Shown one piece after another: positions 22,301 through 33,540 of a stretch of 64,000 bases of DNA. The stretch spans positions 97,719-161,718 of the forward strand of contig JAIQDT010007380.1 of the NCBI GenBank assembly GCA_021521415.1. Direction: 5' to 3'. A model generated the notes under the pieces. It saw nothing but the letters and a program-made list of their open reading frames with translations. It searched no databases and had not been told where the DNA came from. The stretch comes from Bidens hawaiensis (lineage: Eukaryota; Streptophyta; Magnoliopsida; Asterales; Asteraceae). The translations under genes and the position numbers were made by a program. Each line of letters starts with the position of its first letter. The stretch's first letter is position 1.

Positions 22301-22384
22301 GTACTGATCGCCGGGCAGAGCACACTGGCACTCGCCAGCAGTACTCCTGTCGTCGGCCACAGCTTCAGCATCACGTGAAGACAT
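19364..22384 (-). CDS. Spliced antisense gene of the Tat element (913 aa; putative gypsy-type transposon domain protein)
   Basis: Five minus-strand exons join into one open frame: 22384-21670, 21610-21093+1 base (ending 21092), 21018-20581, 20507-19774 and 19699-19364. The introns are 59, 73, 73 and 74 bases. All four are GT...AG with pyrimidine-rich acceptors, every join keeps the frame, and the total is 2742 bases including the stop. Residues about 30-180 (MTFYTWRCIQGWYTL, FPLTKFVYRVLERHGVHL) resemble the Pfam 'putative gypsy type transposon' family (Transposase_28). The middle holds acidic/Ser patches (LSSSEESSD, SDSESDSEE) and Lys-rich and Ala/Pro/Thr-rich linkers. Exon 4 is a long Ala/Glu/Lys/Arg coiled coil. 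No signal peptide or membrane segment is evident. Antisense ORFs are known in Tat elements; the function is unknown. Confidence 0.85.
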
Positions 22385-22509
22385 CTTGCAGAGGAAGAAG
22401 AAAACGATTTCGAGAGAATGCTCGATTAAATAAAGGAGTATTCGCCGGAAATCGCCTTAAAGATGAAGAGAAGAGTGGAAAGTGTGAATTGCAAATAACC
22501 CTCTCCCCC

Positions 22510-22517
22510 TTTATATA
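22510..22517 (-). promoter_or_regulatory. TATA box for the antisense gene
   Basis: On the minus strand tactatataaaggggg contains TATATAAA, about 126 bases before the ATG at 22384. That leaves a leader of about 95 bases. No other gene on this strand lies upstream within the element, so this is a plausible dedicated promoter. Confidence 0.65.
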
Positions 22518-22529
22518 GTAATCGCAATT

Positions 22530-22870
22530 AATGCGGTGAATTTAATGCGGAGGAGAGAGAAATCGAAGGTGCAATGAAACTATGACACGTGGCAAAAAGC
22601 AAGCTGGCAACAGCTGTTGACAGGACGCGTGCCAGTAATTTCGCGGCCACGTGCCCGAAAAATCGTGCCCACGCGCCTGAAAAAGCGACTGGAATGACCA
22701 TGTTCTGTCACGTCACCATAACTTCCTGCACGTCCTGACACAGTCAGAAGAAACCGTCGCACGACGTTTCAGATGTCTGGACTGTTCTTATCCTTACCAA
22801 CCTTTCGAATTTCAAAATTCAAAATTCAAAAAGATTCAAAAGTAAGCGGGAAAATACCCCTTACCTTGGC
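22530..22870. other. Upstream region of the antisense gene
   Basis: Contains cacgtg (22650-22655) and several acgtgnc / cgtgcc words (22585-22735) in a GC-richer stretch. These resemble G-box type sites but are not proven regulatory elements. No ORF of note. Confidence 0.35.
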
Positions 22871-22874
22871 AACC

Positions 22875-23055
22875 AAGTAACCATAAGACGGATGCGGGTA
22901 CAGTGTTAAGGCAAAACCCTTCACATACCTAGCACCCGCAGGGAATTGACGCCAGAGGTACCTTGAAAGTAAAGTAACTGTAAGACGAGCGCGGGTACAG
23001 TGTCAAGGCAAAACCCTTCACATACCTAGCGCTCCGCAGGGAATTGAAACCAAGA
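22875..23055. repeat. Two ~98-bp tandem units near the Tat 3' end
   Basis: Units starting aagtaac at about 22875 and 22973 share gcgggtacagtgt, aaggcaaaacccttcacatacc and cgcagggaattga. They are part of the non-coding 3' region before the polypurine tract; the following 390 bases to 23434 hold no gene. Confidence 0.8.
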
Positions 23056-23434
23056 AGGATCTTTTGGGCAATGCTTGTGGAAACGGAAATAACATCCCCG
23101 CATAGCGGGAACGTCGAGAAATACATTGTTTTGAGGCTCCAGGATGGAATTGGTGGTTTAAACATAATTGATCACTATGTTCAAAACCACTAAAACCTCA
23201 AGGAGAATCCACACAAGTGAGACTCAACGCTCCTGACTTGCGAGAAGGTTACATACCTACCCGCATCATACCCAAAGATCAAGCAAAAAAAATCGGGAAT
23301 TTTTGCAAGTGACATTAGGAAATCCGCGGGAAGAATCCCCACGGAGAACCTTAAAACTAAAAACCTTTTCAAAACCCCTTGCTTAAAGTCCAAAAGTTCA
23401 CCTCACTTTATTGAACATTCATGAGAAGAACATT

Positions 23435-23448
23435 GGACTGGGGGGACT
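23435..23448 (+). other. Polypurine tract of Tat element
   Basis: ggactggggggact lies directly before the 3' LTR, as expected for the plus-strand primer of reverse transcription. It has a few pyrimidines but holds a six-G core. Confidence 0.75.
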
Positions 23449-24471
23449 TGAAGAGGTAGGTCCCAGCAGAACCCAGTTGGTCCCGCAAGACTCACCTTAA
23501 ACAGGGACGTCTGCGCAAAGACCATCTGCTCCCGCAGGACCCACCATGCTCATAGAACCTTACGCGCAGTACGCAAGCTGTACACGCAGGGAAAGCCTCC
23601 CAATGGTGAAGTACCCCGCCTGTTCCCGCAGTTGCGGATACAAGCCATCAGGGAAGGCTACCCGCGGACAGCAGGGCTACACGCACAAGACAATAGATAC
23701 TTCAGTAGTCACATGAAGGAATGAGCAAGGCGGGAACAATCCCGCCTAAATGAGCCAGTCTGTACGATTCTGAAAGATCTTCTGTACTATACCTACCAAG
23801 GTATGGATAGGACAGACGATCTGACCAGAACAACCCATGAGCCAATCACAGGGTGACAGCTCACCGACAACAGTGCGAGGAGGAGCACCCTCTAGTACTG
23901 TTTGTCACTATTAGCCGCTGCCTACTCACCAACCCTTACTGTAGGGCGTGCGCAGCCTACAGTTGGTGAAATAGTGTTACTGTTGGCCGTAACCTATTCA
24001 CCAACCAGCATGGCCTGCGTATAATCCACAGTAGGTAGGACGTGCATAATCTACAGTTGGAGGAATAGTGCAGCCGACATAGTTACTGTTGGCCGTAATC
24101 TATCCACCAACCAGTATGGCCTGTGTATAGTCCACTGTTGGTAGAACAGGAATACTATTCAGCCGGCTGTACCTTCTAGGAAACCTACCTTCGGCTATAA
24201 ATACTCCAACATCTTGGAATGGTAAGATCATCTGCTATCCAGTTATCTAGCAATCTCTTAATATACACTTATATTCAGAGCAACCTAGTCTGATTCTCAC
24301 GCCGGAGGGTGGTCACAAGGAGGAACCCCCCCCTTCTCAGTGACGAGCTTACGGTGTTTGTTTTGCAGGTCTCCTGAAGAACAGCCTTCTCAGCTAGACC
24401 TCATCCGTGGGAAACATTACTTAACCCCCAGATTATCTATAATCTGTACAGGGTCACTTAGTGTTTCTTCA
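23449..24471 (+). repeat. 3' LTR of Tat element
   Basis: 1023 bases, nearly identical to 12065-13086, TGAAGAGG ... TTTCTTCA, followed by GCATG. Confidence 0.95.
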
Positions 24472-25908
24472 GCATGGGTGGCATTAATTTGAATACTTCG
24501 GCCGATTCATGGACTTTGAGGGATGTCATGAGGGTTATTTCAGGTTTGAAAAGGTCGTTGATTTATGTCGGGCAGTTGGATGATCTTGGGTATTAGGCTA
24601 AGTTCAGGAACGGGTAGTGAAAGGCTTTTAAAAGTATTCTTATCATGGCTCGAGGTAGAAATAGGGGTTCACTGTATAAGGCCCGTTTACCATCTAAGGG
24701 AATAACCGTCTCAGTTAAGAAGAAAGTCAAAGTCCGGTTCACAAAGTATCGTGTGCGAAAGAAGGTTTGTGTTGCAAATAATAAATGCAGAGTCACGGGT
24801 TAGACTCAGATTGAACGTGCTAAGAAAATTCATGAAAAATGAGCCATGGATTTTTATGACAATGGAAGCACAAAAAATTAATCAATCAAAGCTTCAGTCA
24901 TAGTTATTAGACAAGTCATAGCTACTAGTAGGGGTGTGCATGGGTCGGTTTGAAGCGGTTTTAAGCAAACCCATAACCATAACTGATATGTCGGTTAATG
25001 GATAACCATAACCATAACCGATCCGTTATGGCGGTTTCGGTTAATCAGTTTTGAAGGTTAAAACGAGTCGGTTATGGGTCGGTTAACCGTAACCAAACAA
25101 TATAATTGAGCCTAAAAGTTTGATACCAAATATTAGAAAAAATGACTTGACATAATTCAACAAAATATATAATCCATAATATTAATATCAAATGTTGAAA
25201 AAATGACATTATATAATCTAACAATGAAATTTAAGTTAATTTGATAACAAAAATTGAACCAAACACATCAAAATGGTATAATCCGACAATATGTTTGTTG
25301 AAAATAAATCCCAAACATATTGTTTGTTAAATAAATGGGTTGGTTTGTTATGGCGGGTTTGGAAGTATCTAAAACCAAAACCGACCCGTTTTGGCGGTTT
25401 TCAAAACTTCAATAAAACCGACCCACTAGTTATAACGGTTTTCGGTTAAAATTGGTTTGGTTATGGCTGTTATGGTTCGGTTAACAGTTATGACGGTTAA
25501 ATTGCTCACCCCTAGCTACTAGACAGTGAGTTAAGAGAATTAGTATTTCAGCTGTCAAAGTCTCTCAACAGAATAATCTGCTTTATTAAGAGAGTGTTTG
25601 TTATCAAGATTCCTCAGAATCAAGTAGTTCATTTAAGTGAGAGAAGGTAGGGATAAAAAAACGAGTTACTGGTTTCATTGATGGGTTGAAGCTCAGCGGA
25701 ACTTCAACGGCCCTTCAAATTAATTGATGAAAATGCGATGGCAATTAGAAGGAACTTAAAAACCAGGATGATAATTACATAGGTACAAAAGGAGGGCAAT
25801 TTGACTATGTTCGAAGCCTCTAAGTGGGATATTATTGGGATATGTGGTCAACTCGGCTAGGGTTTTGGTCTATTTAGGATGAGACATGGGATTGGGTGGC
25901 TGATCCTA
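24472..25908 (+). pseudogene. Ty1/copia pol relic (GAG-pre-integrase region), split by a MITE
   Basis: From 24472 the frame reads GINLNTSADSWTLRDV, then a VISGLKRSLIYVGQLDDLGY block with a stop, then ARGRNRGSLYKARLPSK, which is the pre-integrase segment of Tnt1-like copia elements. Several stops and a hAT MITE at 24929-25514 break it; the remainder (25523-25908) is hardly recognisable. It is the target into which the Tat element jumped. Confidence 0.6.
24921..25522. mobile_element. hAT-type MITE with exact 8-bp TSD (586 bp)
   Basis: The element 24929-25514 has ends TAGGGGTGTGC and GCTCACCCCTA (inverted, one mismatch) and is flanked by gctactag on both sides (24921-24928, 25515-25522). The interior is made of many forms of ggttatggcggtt / aaccgacccgt, with no ORF. 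TIR sequence and TSD length both fit the hAT superfamily. Confidence 0.85.
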
Positions 25909-26155
25909 GTCCTAACTAGGGACGAGATTGGTATTGAAAATATTGATCTCAAAAATCACAAATTTTTGGTACCGTTACCGGTACCGAAATATTCGGTTCG
26001 GTACTGATACGGTACCGGTATTGAAGGTAAAAATTTGGGAAATACAGGTACCGATGCCGTACCGCTCTCGAAACTCACAAAACTGTGGTACCGACGGTAC
26101 CATATCGATATCGATTTCCGTACCAGTACCGAATTTGCTCATCCCTAGTCCTAAC
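25909..26155. mobile_element. hAT-type MITE, GGTACC family, exact 8-bp TSD (231 bp)
   Basis: The element 25917-26147 has ends TAGGGACGAG and CTCATCCCTA and the duplication gtcctaac at 25909-25916 and 26148-26155. The body repeats ggtaccg and cggtac around attgaaggtaaaaatt. Related copies lie at 7780-7965 and 34367-34580. Confidence 0.88.
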
Positions 26156-27064
26156 GAAGCCAGTTTGATTGGCGGTGCCACATTGTGGTCACTGGGTTCG
26201 GTCAAACGTCCCGGTCTTTATTCTGTTTTTTATACAACCTATAGTATCGAACCAACGAGCGAACTCATTCTTTTTCGGCGAGCGAACCGAGTGTCATTCT
26301 AAAAAAAGTATTCGACCTATTAATTATAAAAATTATAGTTAAATTTTTTTTAGTAATGGAATTTTTTTCTATAAAATATAATAAACTTTAAAAGTTGCTA
26401 ACAAACATTAAAAATGGACCGATAAACATGTAGATTATATATATAAAGAAAAAGGTCCAACTTATTCATAGAGTTGTATAGTAAACTAACTCAATTAACA
26501 TTCTTAAACATACTACCTAAGTGAAAATTAAATAAAAGAACAAAAACAACATCCATCGCCTCTGCGACCGACCGATAAATTATGTTTCTATCGACCAAAC
26601 GACCATCTGCCTCGTCGCCTTAGCCAGTTCGCCTCAAGACTTCAACCAACGCCTTACCTGCCACGCTTCAACCAGACGACAACAACGGTCGGCCGACCGA
26701 CTCTTTCTTTGGCGAGCCGTCAATCAATCCAGACCTCACGACTAATCTTTCTTTGATTTTGCGTGATTAGATGGGTGTATATATATGATGTTTGCATTTG
26801 CTATATTGAAAATGAGTTCTTTTTTGAAGTCACGGTTGAAGATTTTATGAGTCGTTTTCAAAACATGAAAATGCGTAGGAAACAACTATAATATGTAATA
26901 TCTTTCAAAACATGAAAATGCGTACATGGAGAGTAATTTGAAGAAATGACTTTAAATATTTGGTTACAACTTACAACGGACAAGTGATGAAATAGTTTGG
27001 GATTCAAAAGTGAAATAAATCATTTTATCTACTATTTAGTGACATCTATCATATGAAAACACCC
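26156..27064. other. Intergenic DNA
   Basis: The first 150 bases may continue the copia relic (ggttcggtcaaacgtcccgg). Around 26540-26740 there is a cgaccgacc-rich stretch. No reading frame or RNA gene can be supported. Confidence 0.5.
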
Positions 27065-27489
27065 TCACACTGCATTCTCGGGTTTAAAATACAAGGAAAA
27101 TAAATGATGAGATTGGATAGAGGAAGAAAGGAAAAGAAATTATATAGAGTTAAAATAAAAAGAAAAGAAAAGAAAGTGTTTATTATATTCTTGAGTTATA
27201 TTAGAAGGAAAAGATAGGAAAAAAGTTTGTAACTTTACAATTATGTCCTCATAGCAACATGGAAAAGAGAATTAAGATAGGGTAAATTGGTAATATGGTA
27301 ATGAGATATAAACTTTCCTTCACAATCCGGCCATATTTGGCAGGAAAGTTTTGAAGGAAAAAAAGCTTAACTTTTCCTTCAATTATCTTTCTTTTCTTTT
27401 AATGAAAAAACTCAAGAATAAAAAAAGAAAAATTTTCTTATCTTTTCTTTTCCAATCCATTAAATAAAAAACTCAAGAATGCAGTGTCA
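27065..27489. mobile_element. Non-autonomous element with CACTG ends and 3-bp TSD (419 bp)
   Basis: The ends CACTGCATTCTCGGGTTT and, on the other strand, CACTGCATTCTTGAGTTT are inverted with two mismatches in 18. The flanks are tca (27065-27067) and tca (27487-27489). CACT-type ends with 3-bp duplications fit a CACTA (En/Spm) derivative, although a 3-bp match could be chance. The inside is purine-rich (gaaaagaaa) on the left and pyrimidine-rich on the right, so it folds back. Confidence 0.65.
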
Positions 27490-28607
27490 AAGTTATAACC
27501 AATTACTATTTCACCTTTGGTTGTGTTTGTTCGTTGATAGACATGGTGGTTGAGCATATGTACATCATGATTTAACAACGATAGTAAAGGTTAGCATATT
27601 CGTAGGGTAAAACTTCTTAATTGAACTATCCCACGATAAAATTACATATAAATTAGGTAACAAGTGATTGAAATGCTACTTTTGGATAGCATTATACGTG
27701 TGATCTAAGTTCTATCCAATTCAGAATGATGACTATATATATATACATATCGAAATATTGCGGTCCCGTTAATACTCTATTAGTAACACTCTATCAAGAT
27801 ATAATGGATTATTAACGTCATGTATCGTTAAATGCAGTATATTATATTATACTTTGCAACTATAATTTTAAAGTTCAGAGTTAAAATAAATGTTCTAATG
27901 AATGATTAAGATGGAAAAACAATGCTTGGAATAGTGCATACAGGGAGACGTTTAAGGTTGAGAGGCCAAAAGGGTCTACTTTCTGATCTCAACTCAAGTT
28001 CTGCACAAAGGATATAAAGAGGTTGTCTGGATAGCATGTGAAAGAGAGCAAGTGCGCATAAGAATGCTAACGAGCCGAACCGAGGAGAGTCGGGGTCAGC
28101 TCGAACTCACCTCGTTTACAAACTGAACAAGCTACAAACTATTTGAACACAACTTTCATAGTTGAATGAACGTAAAGTGTTATCACAACCGCTTCTTTAG
28201 GGTCCTGGTTATACATCGTAGGGGATTAGGACAAAAAGAAAGAATAAATTACAAAGTAAACTGTCTTTTTATGTAAACGTAAACTGGAATGTACAAAAAA
28301 GGTGTATGTTTACCAAAAGGGGTGTACGAAAAGGCATCCCCTTTCAACTCACTAAACCATCCGAATAAGAAAACAAAATGGAAGCTATTGTGGTATCCAA
28401 ACTAAATCATGACAAAAAACCGACGATTGAAAACAAACTCAAAACACCATATATCAAACATATAAAAGTAGATTATCATCATGGCATCAAGTCCATAGCA
28501 TTCACTACAGGCGTGTTTATTATGTCACGACGATTGTTAAAAGACACTACAATTTCATTTTAAGTGCTTACAATAAACAAAAGATAACAAACCCATCAGA
28601 CACAATC
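27490..28607. other. Intergenic DNA downstream of SLU7
   Basis: AT-rich, with a tatatatata near 27735. A plus-strand ORF at 28378-28563 overlaps the expected 3' flank of the SLU7 gene and shows no known domain. The SLU7 poly-A signal could lie around 28560-28600 but I do not see a canonical one. Confidence 0.5.
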
Positions 28608-31600
28608 TTAGTTTAGGAAGTCTTTCATTGGATCATCATGATGAACTTTCTTCATCCTATAAGCTTCCATGTCCTCAGCTGTCACCTGAAATGCAAATGT
28701 ATAAGCCATAAATCACTTGACATTCTATAAACACAAATGATATTCTTCAATTATTTTGTTAAAACAAACCTCATCATTCCACTTGACATTGTATTTGCGT
28801 TTCCGTTCATCTTTCTCTTCTCTCCTTCTCTTGTCCTCCTATATTTCAATCAAATGACAAGTGTTATAATAACTCGCTAAAGATATAATCACAATACAGT
28901 GAATAAATTAGCTTTTCATGTCCAACAATTCAGTTGCTAAATAATCTTAAGAAATTCATAATGCTTGCGGTTTAAAGAGTGGTGTAAAATATATATATTT
29001 AACTATAAGAAAAAGATCATAAATCTCACCTTTTTAAGCGCTTTGGCAAGTTTTTCTTGGTCCAAAACCAAATCATCAGGTATTTCGGTTCCCCATGTGG
29101 CAAGCTGTTTTTCCTCAGTTGGGGCAACAACATCTGTTAAGCCAGAATCAAACCATAAGCAAATAAAATTCAACACTTATGCTTACCTTTACGATTATAA
29201 ATGAACAGGGTTTAAGGGAACAACTTATTTATTTGCAAAACACTAACTGTTAAGTCAAGAAAATAAAAAGAAAAATAAAATTATAGCAGAAGTATATTTT
29301 CTAGTTATTTTTTAAGAGTGTTGCCAAACATAACTGTTACTTCGAAGTAACAATGTTTAAAAGTTACCGAATATTATTACTTTTAACATAGCATCTCAAG
29401 GCGATTGATGAATAACATTTAAACACAGCAATTTACACACGTCCGTGCACAGTGCTTCTTAAACATCGTACTTAGGCCTATGTAAGTCGTACGTTACTAA
29501 AAAGTACTAAAAACTATTTATAGATAATATTTGAATAGTTAATTTCTAAACAACAAATATTTATAGATAATATTTGAATAGTTAACTTCTAAACAACAAA
29601 ATATGAAATGTTATCTTTATTCTGAAATGTTCAAATACACAAACCCACTGCTCAGTTATTATCACTTAGATTTGAAAAACTCATACCAATTGCAATCGAC
29701 GAGCTAATTTGTTCAAGTATGGATTAACCGCATACGATGGCACATCATGCATACGACGCATCAGACCACAACATGCGAATCAGTGATGCGCGCATCAGAT
29801 GCAGCAATGCTATAACATAAGATAACCGCGTCATGTGATGTGCACATTAAGCGGCCCGCCCTGATGCGTGCAATTTAAAACTACCCCCTATTTAACTATG
29901 TAGGGAAAGGAGTAAAGACATGCATAAAAATAACAAAACCGAACCTTCAGAAGCCTCTTTACGAGCAATGTTGGCTTTCATTAGATCAGCTGCAGCTTCA
30001 GCAGCTTCTATGCCAGCAGCACCCGTGCAATAGCTGTTTCTAACAAACTGTTTGCAGCATTTGTATCCCCACTGATGATCCTTCCACCATGATCCCCAAA
30101 CTGCCGTGTGATTGTTTATGTAAACATCTTCTTCATATTTACTCTTTGGCAGAGCCATTTCCTGCAAACGCACAAGACTCAAATCCATATTCCAAATGGT
30201 CCTTAACAATACAAATATATAGGGCTGTAAACGAACCGAATGCCCACCGAACAGTTTGTGAAACATTCGGCAGAAAGTTCATTTATGTTAATTCATTTAA
30301 TTAAATGCACAAGCATGAACAGTGGCCGTGGCCGTGTCCGATAATGTGTTCGTTCGTTTATGTCCATTTGTTCATGTTCGTTAATGTTCATGTTTGTTTG
30401 TTTATTTTCGGTCATTAAAGGTTTTTTGTACCGCTGATAAATAATGTGTTCGTTTATGTTCGTTCATCTACGTCCGTTTATGTTCGTTCATTTGCGTCCG
30501 TTAATGTTCATTTGTTTATGTTCTCTCATTAAAGATTTTCAGTACTTTATATTTTATATCCTTTAGTTTATCATCCAAACATTTTAACATTTTATATACT
30601 TATTTATTTAAATTAATTTATCACCTTAATTTCTATACTATGTTCATTATTATTTTATGTCAACTATTTTCAGATAACTATGTCAAGTACTCAAGTTTAT
30701 ACATACTTTCGGTGATTATGTCCAATACTTGATTTTAAAAATGTTGATTATAATTTTTTAAACTAGCTAGTTTATGAAAGTAACATGCACAAATGAACAA
30801 AACCATTTTCTAAATGAACAAACATGAACAAGACGTTCTGTTCAGTTATGGTTCATTATTATTTTATGTCAAACCATTTTCAGACATTTTCAGATAATTA
30901 TGTCAAGTACTTGAATTTATATTTACTTTTGAGTGAATATGATTAATACTAAAAAGTTTGAGAATGTTGACTAACATTATTTAAACTAATATATGTTCAC
31001 TTAATTTTGTTTATGAAATTGATGTAGGCAAACGAACAAGATCATTTCCTAAATGAAGGAACACGAACAAGAAGTTCTATTCAGTTATGTGTTCTTGAAG
31101 CATTCGTTTATCCGATATATGCTCAACGAACGAAACATGAACTAGGTCTCGTTCGGTTCGTTTACAGCCCTGTTAACATATATAACTGAAAAATAAAAAA
31201 TTAAACTTTTCAGATTTTACCTGGCCCTTTATGATCCTACCAGCTCGATCATATTCAACCTCTCTTTCACTTTGTCCCAATAAAAGTTCTCTTGGAAGAA
31301 CTTCTTCATCTGCTGCATTACCATACTTTTCAAGAACAGTTTCTTTCACTTTAGACTTGAGTTTTTCTTTATTAATTTTGTAGTTTTTGAATAATAATTC
31401 AGCTTGGGATGGAGCCGCTTGCATGTGAACATCATTCCCTTTATCATACGCTTCCCATGCGTGTATATTCAACTGCTTGAACTCCAATGCTTGACCACTT
31501 ACTCTGTTTTGATTATCACCCTGTAATAACAATTGATAACATCATTTATAGACTGAATCAATATATAAATAAAACAAAAATAAATCATGTAACATAATAC

Positions 31601-33440
31601 TATTAAAGCAACTCACAGCATAGAACTTTTCATTCGGGTCCATATCTGGAAGTGGATCTTCACGCATGGATCGAGTTTTAGGATCATAATGCGCAGAATT
31701 GACATCAAGATTAAGCAGATATTTTGCAGTATCTTCTCGAATACGCAGGTTCCTAAACATAGACAAAACTTATTATAAAAAATATAAAAATGTTATGAAG
31801 TCATGAATATTAAAATTTTAAACGCAGAGGAGAAATGTGACCCACCTAACAGTCCCGGTGCTACCACCACCAGTAGTACGCACACGCTTCTCAACTTTTG
31901 CAAAATCCATCTGCTTACTTTCATCAACTTTGGCTTCATCAACCTTTAAACCATCTTCATCATCATCACTATCTTCATTTTCATTATCGTCCTTCTCTTC
32001 TAGCTTTTTAAGTTGTTGTTCTTTCAAATACTTCTTTCTAGCTTCATCTCTAGCTTCATATCTTTCAATAACATGAGCATATGATGCAGCATCATAACCG
32101 TTCCACCTATCCCGTTTCCCATCATAATCAAGCTCAAAAGTCTCCACTTTCTCATCTGGTGCAATATTTTTGTTGGTCCATTTTGCCCCTAGCTTTCGTG
32201 GCCTCTCCATGCACGTCTTTGTCGTGTGTGACATGGCTCCACAACTGCGATAATCATATAAAAGTTACAAACACTACAGACTTGTGCTTTAGAACTTTAC
32301 ATCAATTGTTTCAAACGCTAGTTTCTTACTTTTCACATGCACCCTTTCGATACTTATCCGCTTGGAATATCTTCGCACCTCTGTCATACCATGACTTTGT
32401 ATAATTTGGATCCGATTTCCATTTCCTTTGATGTTTTAAACTCTGTGGGAAACAAAGGTTTCTGTAATCCAACCTTTAACGAGGTGTACTATGAAAAATA
32501 TAAAATTAAAATAACAATAACATACCGGTCTCTCTGCATTAAGATACCAAGGAGCAGAAGACATATACTGCGGAATATGTGGATTAATTTCCTTTCCATC
32601 TTCATCCACCTCAGCAGGCGCAAGTCCAGCTTTTCGTGCTTCTTCTAGCTCCATCTGCTTCCGGTGATCCTCTCGGGATTTGAAAGCCACTGATATTAAA
32701 AAAAAACAGATATAATTTACAAGGTAACATCATAAAGTATACAACAGGTGATTAAAAAGCTCATATCATCAACATATTCACAGAAAATCAACTCAATAGC
32801 AGTCCATTAATAAGACAAAAATGATGTGAATCACAATTCTTCCCAGCCCATCGAATGAAGAGAACTGCAAATTGGCAGTTGGCATTAGATGAGCAAATAC
32901 CAGTTAACCGGTTTTGGATACTAACCGTAATCAGTTATATGTCAAATGGCCAAAACCGGTTATTGCCTAATTAACACTAACCGTATTAACCTATGTTCGG
33001 TTAAGCAGTTTTTATGTAAAAGTTTCTAACCGATTTCTCCTGATACCATTTACGATTTGCACCTCTAGTTAGCATATAGAAATTAGAACAAGAAAAACAT
33101 ATATAACTTTACAGAAACCCTAATTTGTGATTAGAAATTAGGGGCGAAGATCAAAATCTTAGATTCAGAACTCGAATAAGCATAAGAACACATGGAATGG
33201 AATATAATCAATTCGATTAGCTAAAGCTCGTACTCTGATATAAACAAATGCAAGTCACAGGATTTGATATCTAACAAAACCCTAATAATAAAATTCATGT
33301 TTATAGCATCGCGAGGGTATAAATAAAGTATATGAATAACGAGATCATGAAACATAAGAGCGTAAAATCAATATCAATAAAAGAATAGATTAAAACTGGG
33401 GAAAAAGTAATAATAAATCTGAACCTGATGCGGTCGCCAT
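28608..33440 (-). CDS. SLU7: Pre-mRNA-splicing factor SLU7 (ten coding exons, 531 aa)
   Basis: Second-step splicing factor, nuclear, involved in 3' splice-site choice; the Arabidopsis homologues are SMP1/SMP2. Exons on the minus strand: 33440-33425, 32689-32526, 32442-32330, 32244-31846, 31752-31617, 31520-31221, 30161-29945, 29133-29030, 28838-28770 and 28685-28608. All introns are GT...AG, all phases agree, and there is no premature stop. The conserved N-terminus has [16 protein letters not shown]. The zinc knuckle [14 protein letters not shown] is at residues 96-109. [13 protein letters not shown] and [21 protein letters not shown] mark the SLU7 domain. An acidic patch near residue 190 and a basic [18 protein letters not shown] near residue 490 may direct nuclear import. 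Length is close to the plant norm. Exon 1 encodes only five full codons. Confidence 0.96.
30221..31171. mobile_element. hAT-like element in SLU7 intron 6 (951 bp)
   Basis: The ends AGGGCTGTAAACGAACCGAA and the inverse ttcggttcgtttacagccct enclose a body rich in ttcgtttatgttcgttc. This terminal type is common for plant hAT MITEs. An exact 8-bp duplication is not visible (left caaatata, right ttaacata), suggesting age. It supplies most of the 1059-bp intron. Confidence 0.75.
32878..33075. mobile_element. hAT-like MITE in SLU7 intron 1 (182 bp)
   Basis: The element 32886-33067 has ends TAGATGAGCAAAT and ATTTGCACCTCTA (imperfect inverse) and flanking gttggcat / gttagcat, 7 of 8 matching. The body is rich in aaccggtt and taaccg words. 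Confidence 0.7.
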
Positions 33441-33540
33441 GATTGAATTGTTTCAAGAGAAGATTGAAGTGATTTGATTAATGGATGAAATCAATTTAAT
33501 TTGAAGATAATAATGGGGTGATTGATAATTGTAATTTGAG

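Larger units (their letters stand above)
12060..24476 (+). mobile_element. Full-length Tat-lineage Ty3/gypsy LTR retrotransposon
   Basis: Element 12065-24471 (12,407 bases) flanked by the 5-bp duplication GCATG (12060-12064, 24472-24476). Order: 5' LTR, primer site, gag, protease-RT-RNase H-second RNase H-integrase, tandem-repeat spacer, an antisense spliced gene, more tandem repeats, polypurine tract, 3' LTR. The duplicated RNase H and the long 3' region with antisense gene are known marks of the Tat lineage (Retand/Ogre-like). GC content is visibly higher than the flanks. The two LTRs differ by about two substitutions and one C-run indel by eye, so insertion is very recent, although pol already carries a frameshift. 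Confidence 0.95.

Noticed and set aside
21082..22378. Plus-strand ORFs of 113 and 196 codons within the Tat 3' region
   Set aside because: They lie opposite the spliced antisense exons, lack recognisable domains and do not respect the exon borders.
25928..26302. Plus-strand 124-codon ORF
   Set aside because: Mostly inside the GGTACC MITE and its flank; the repeat, not selection, keeps it open.
28378..28563. Small plus-strand gene next to SLU7
   Set aside because: No domain or codon signal, and it overlaps the probable SLU7 3' flank in antisense.
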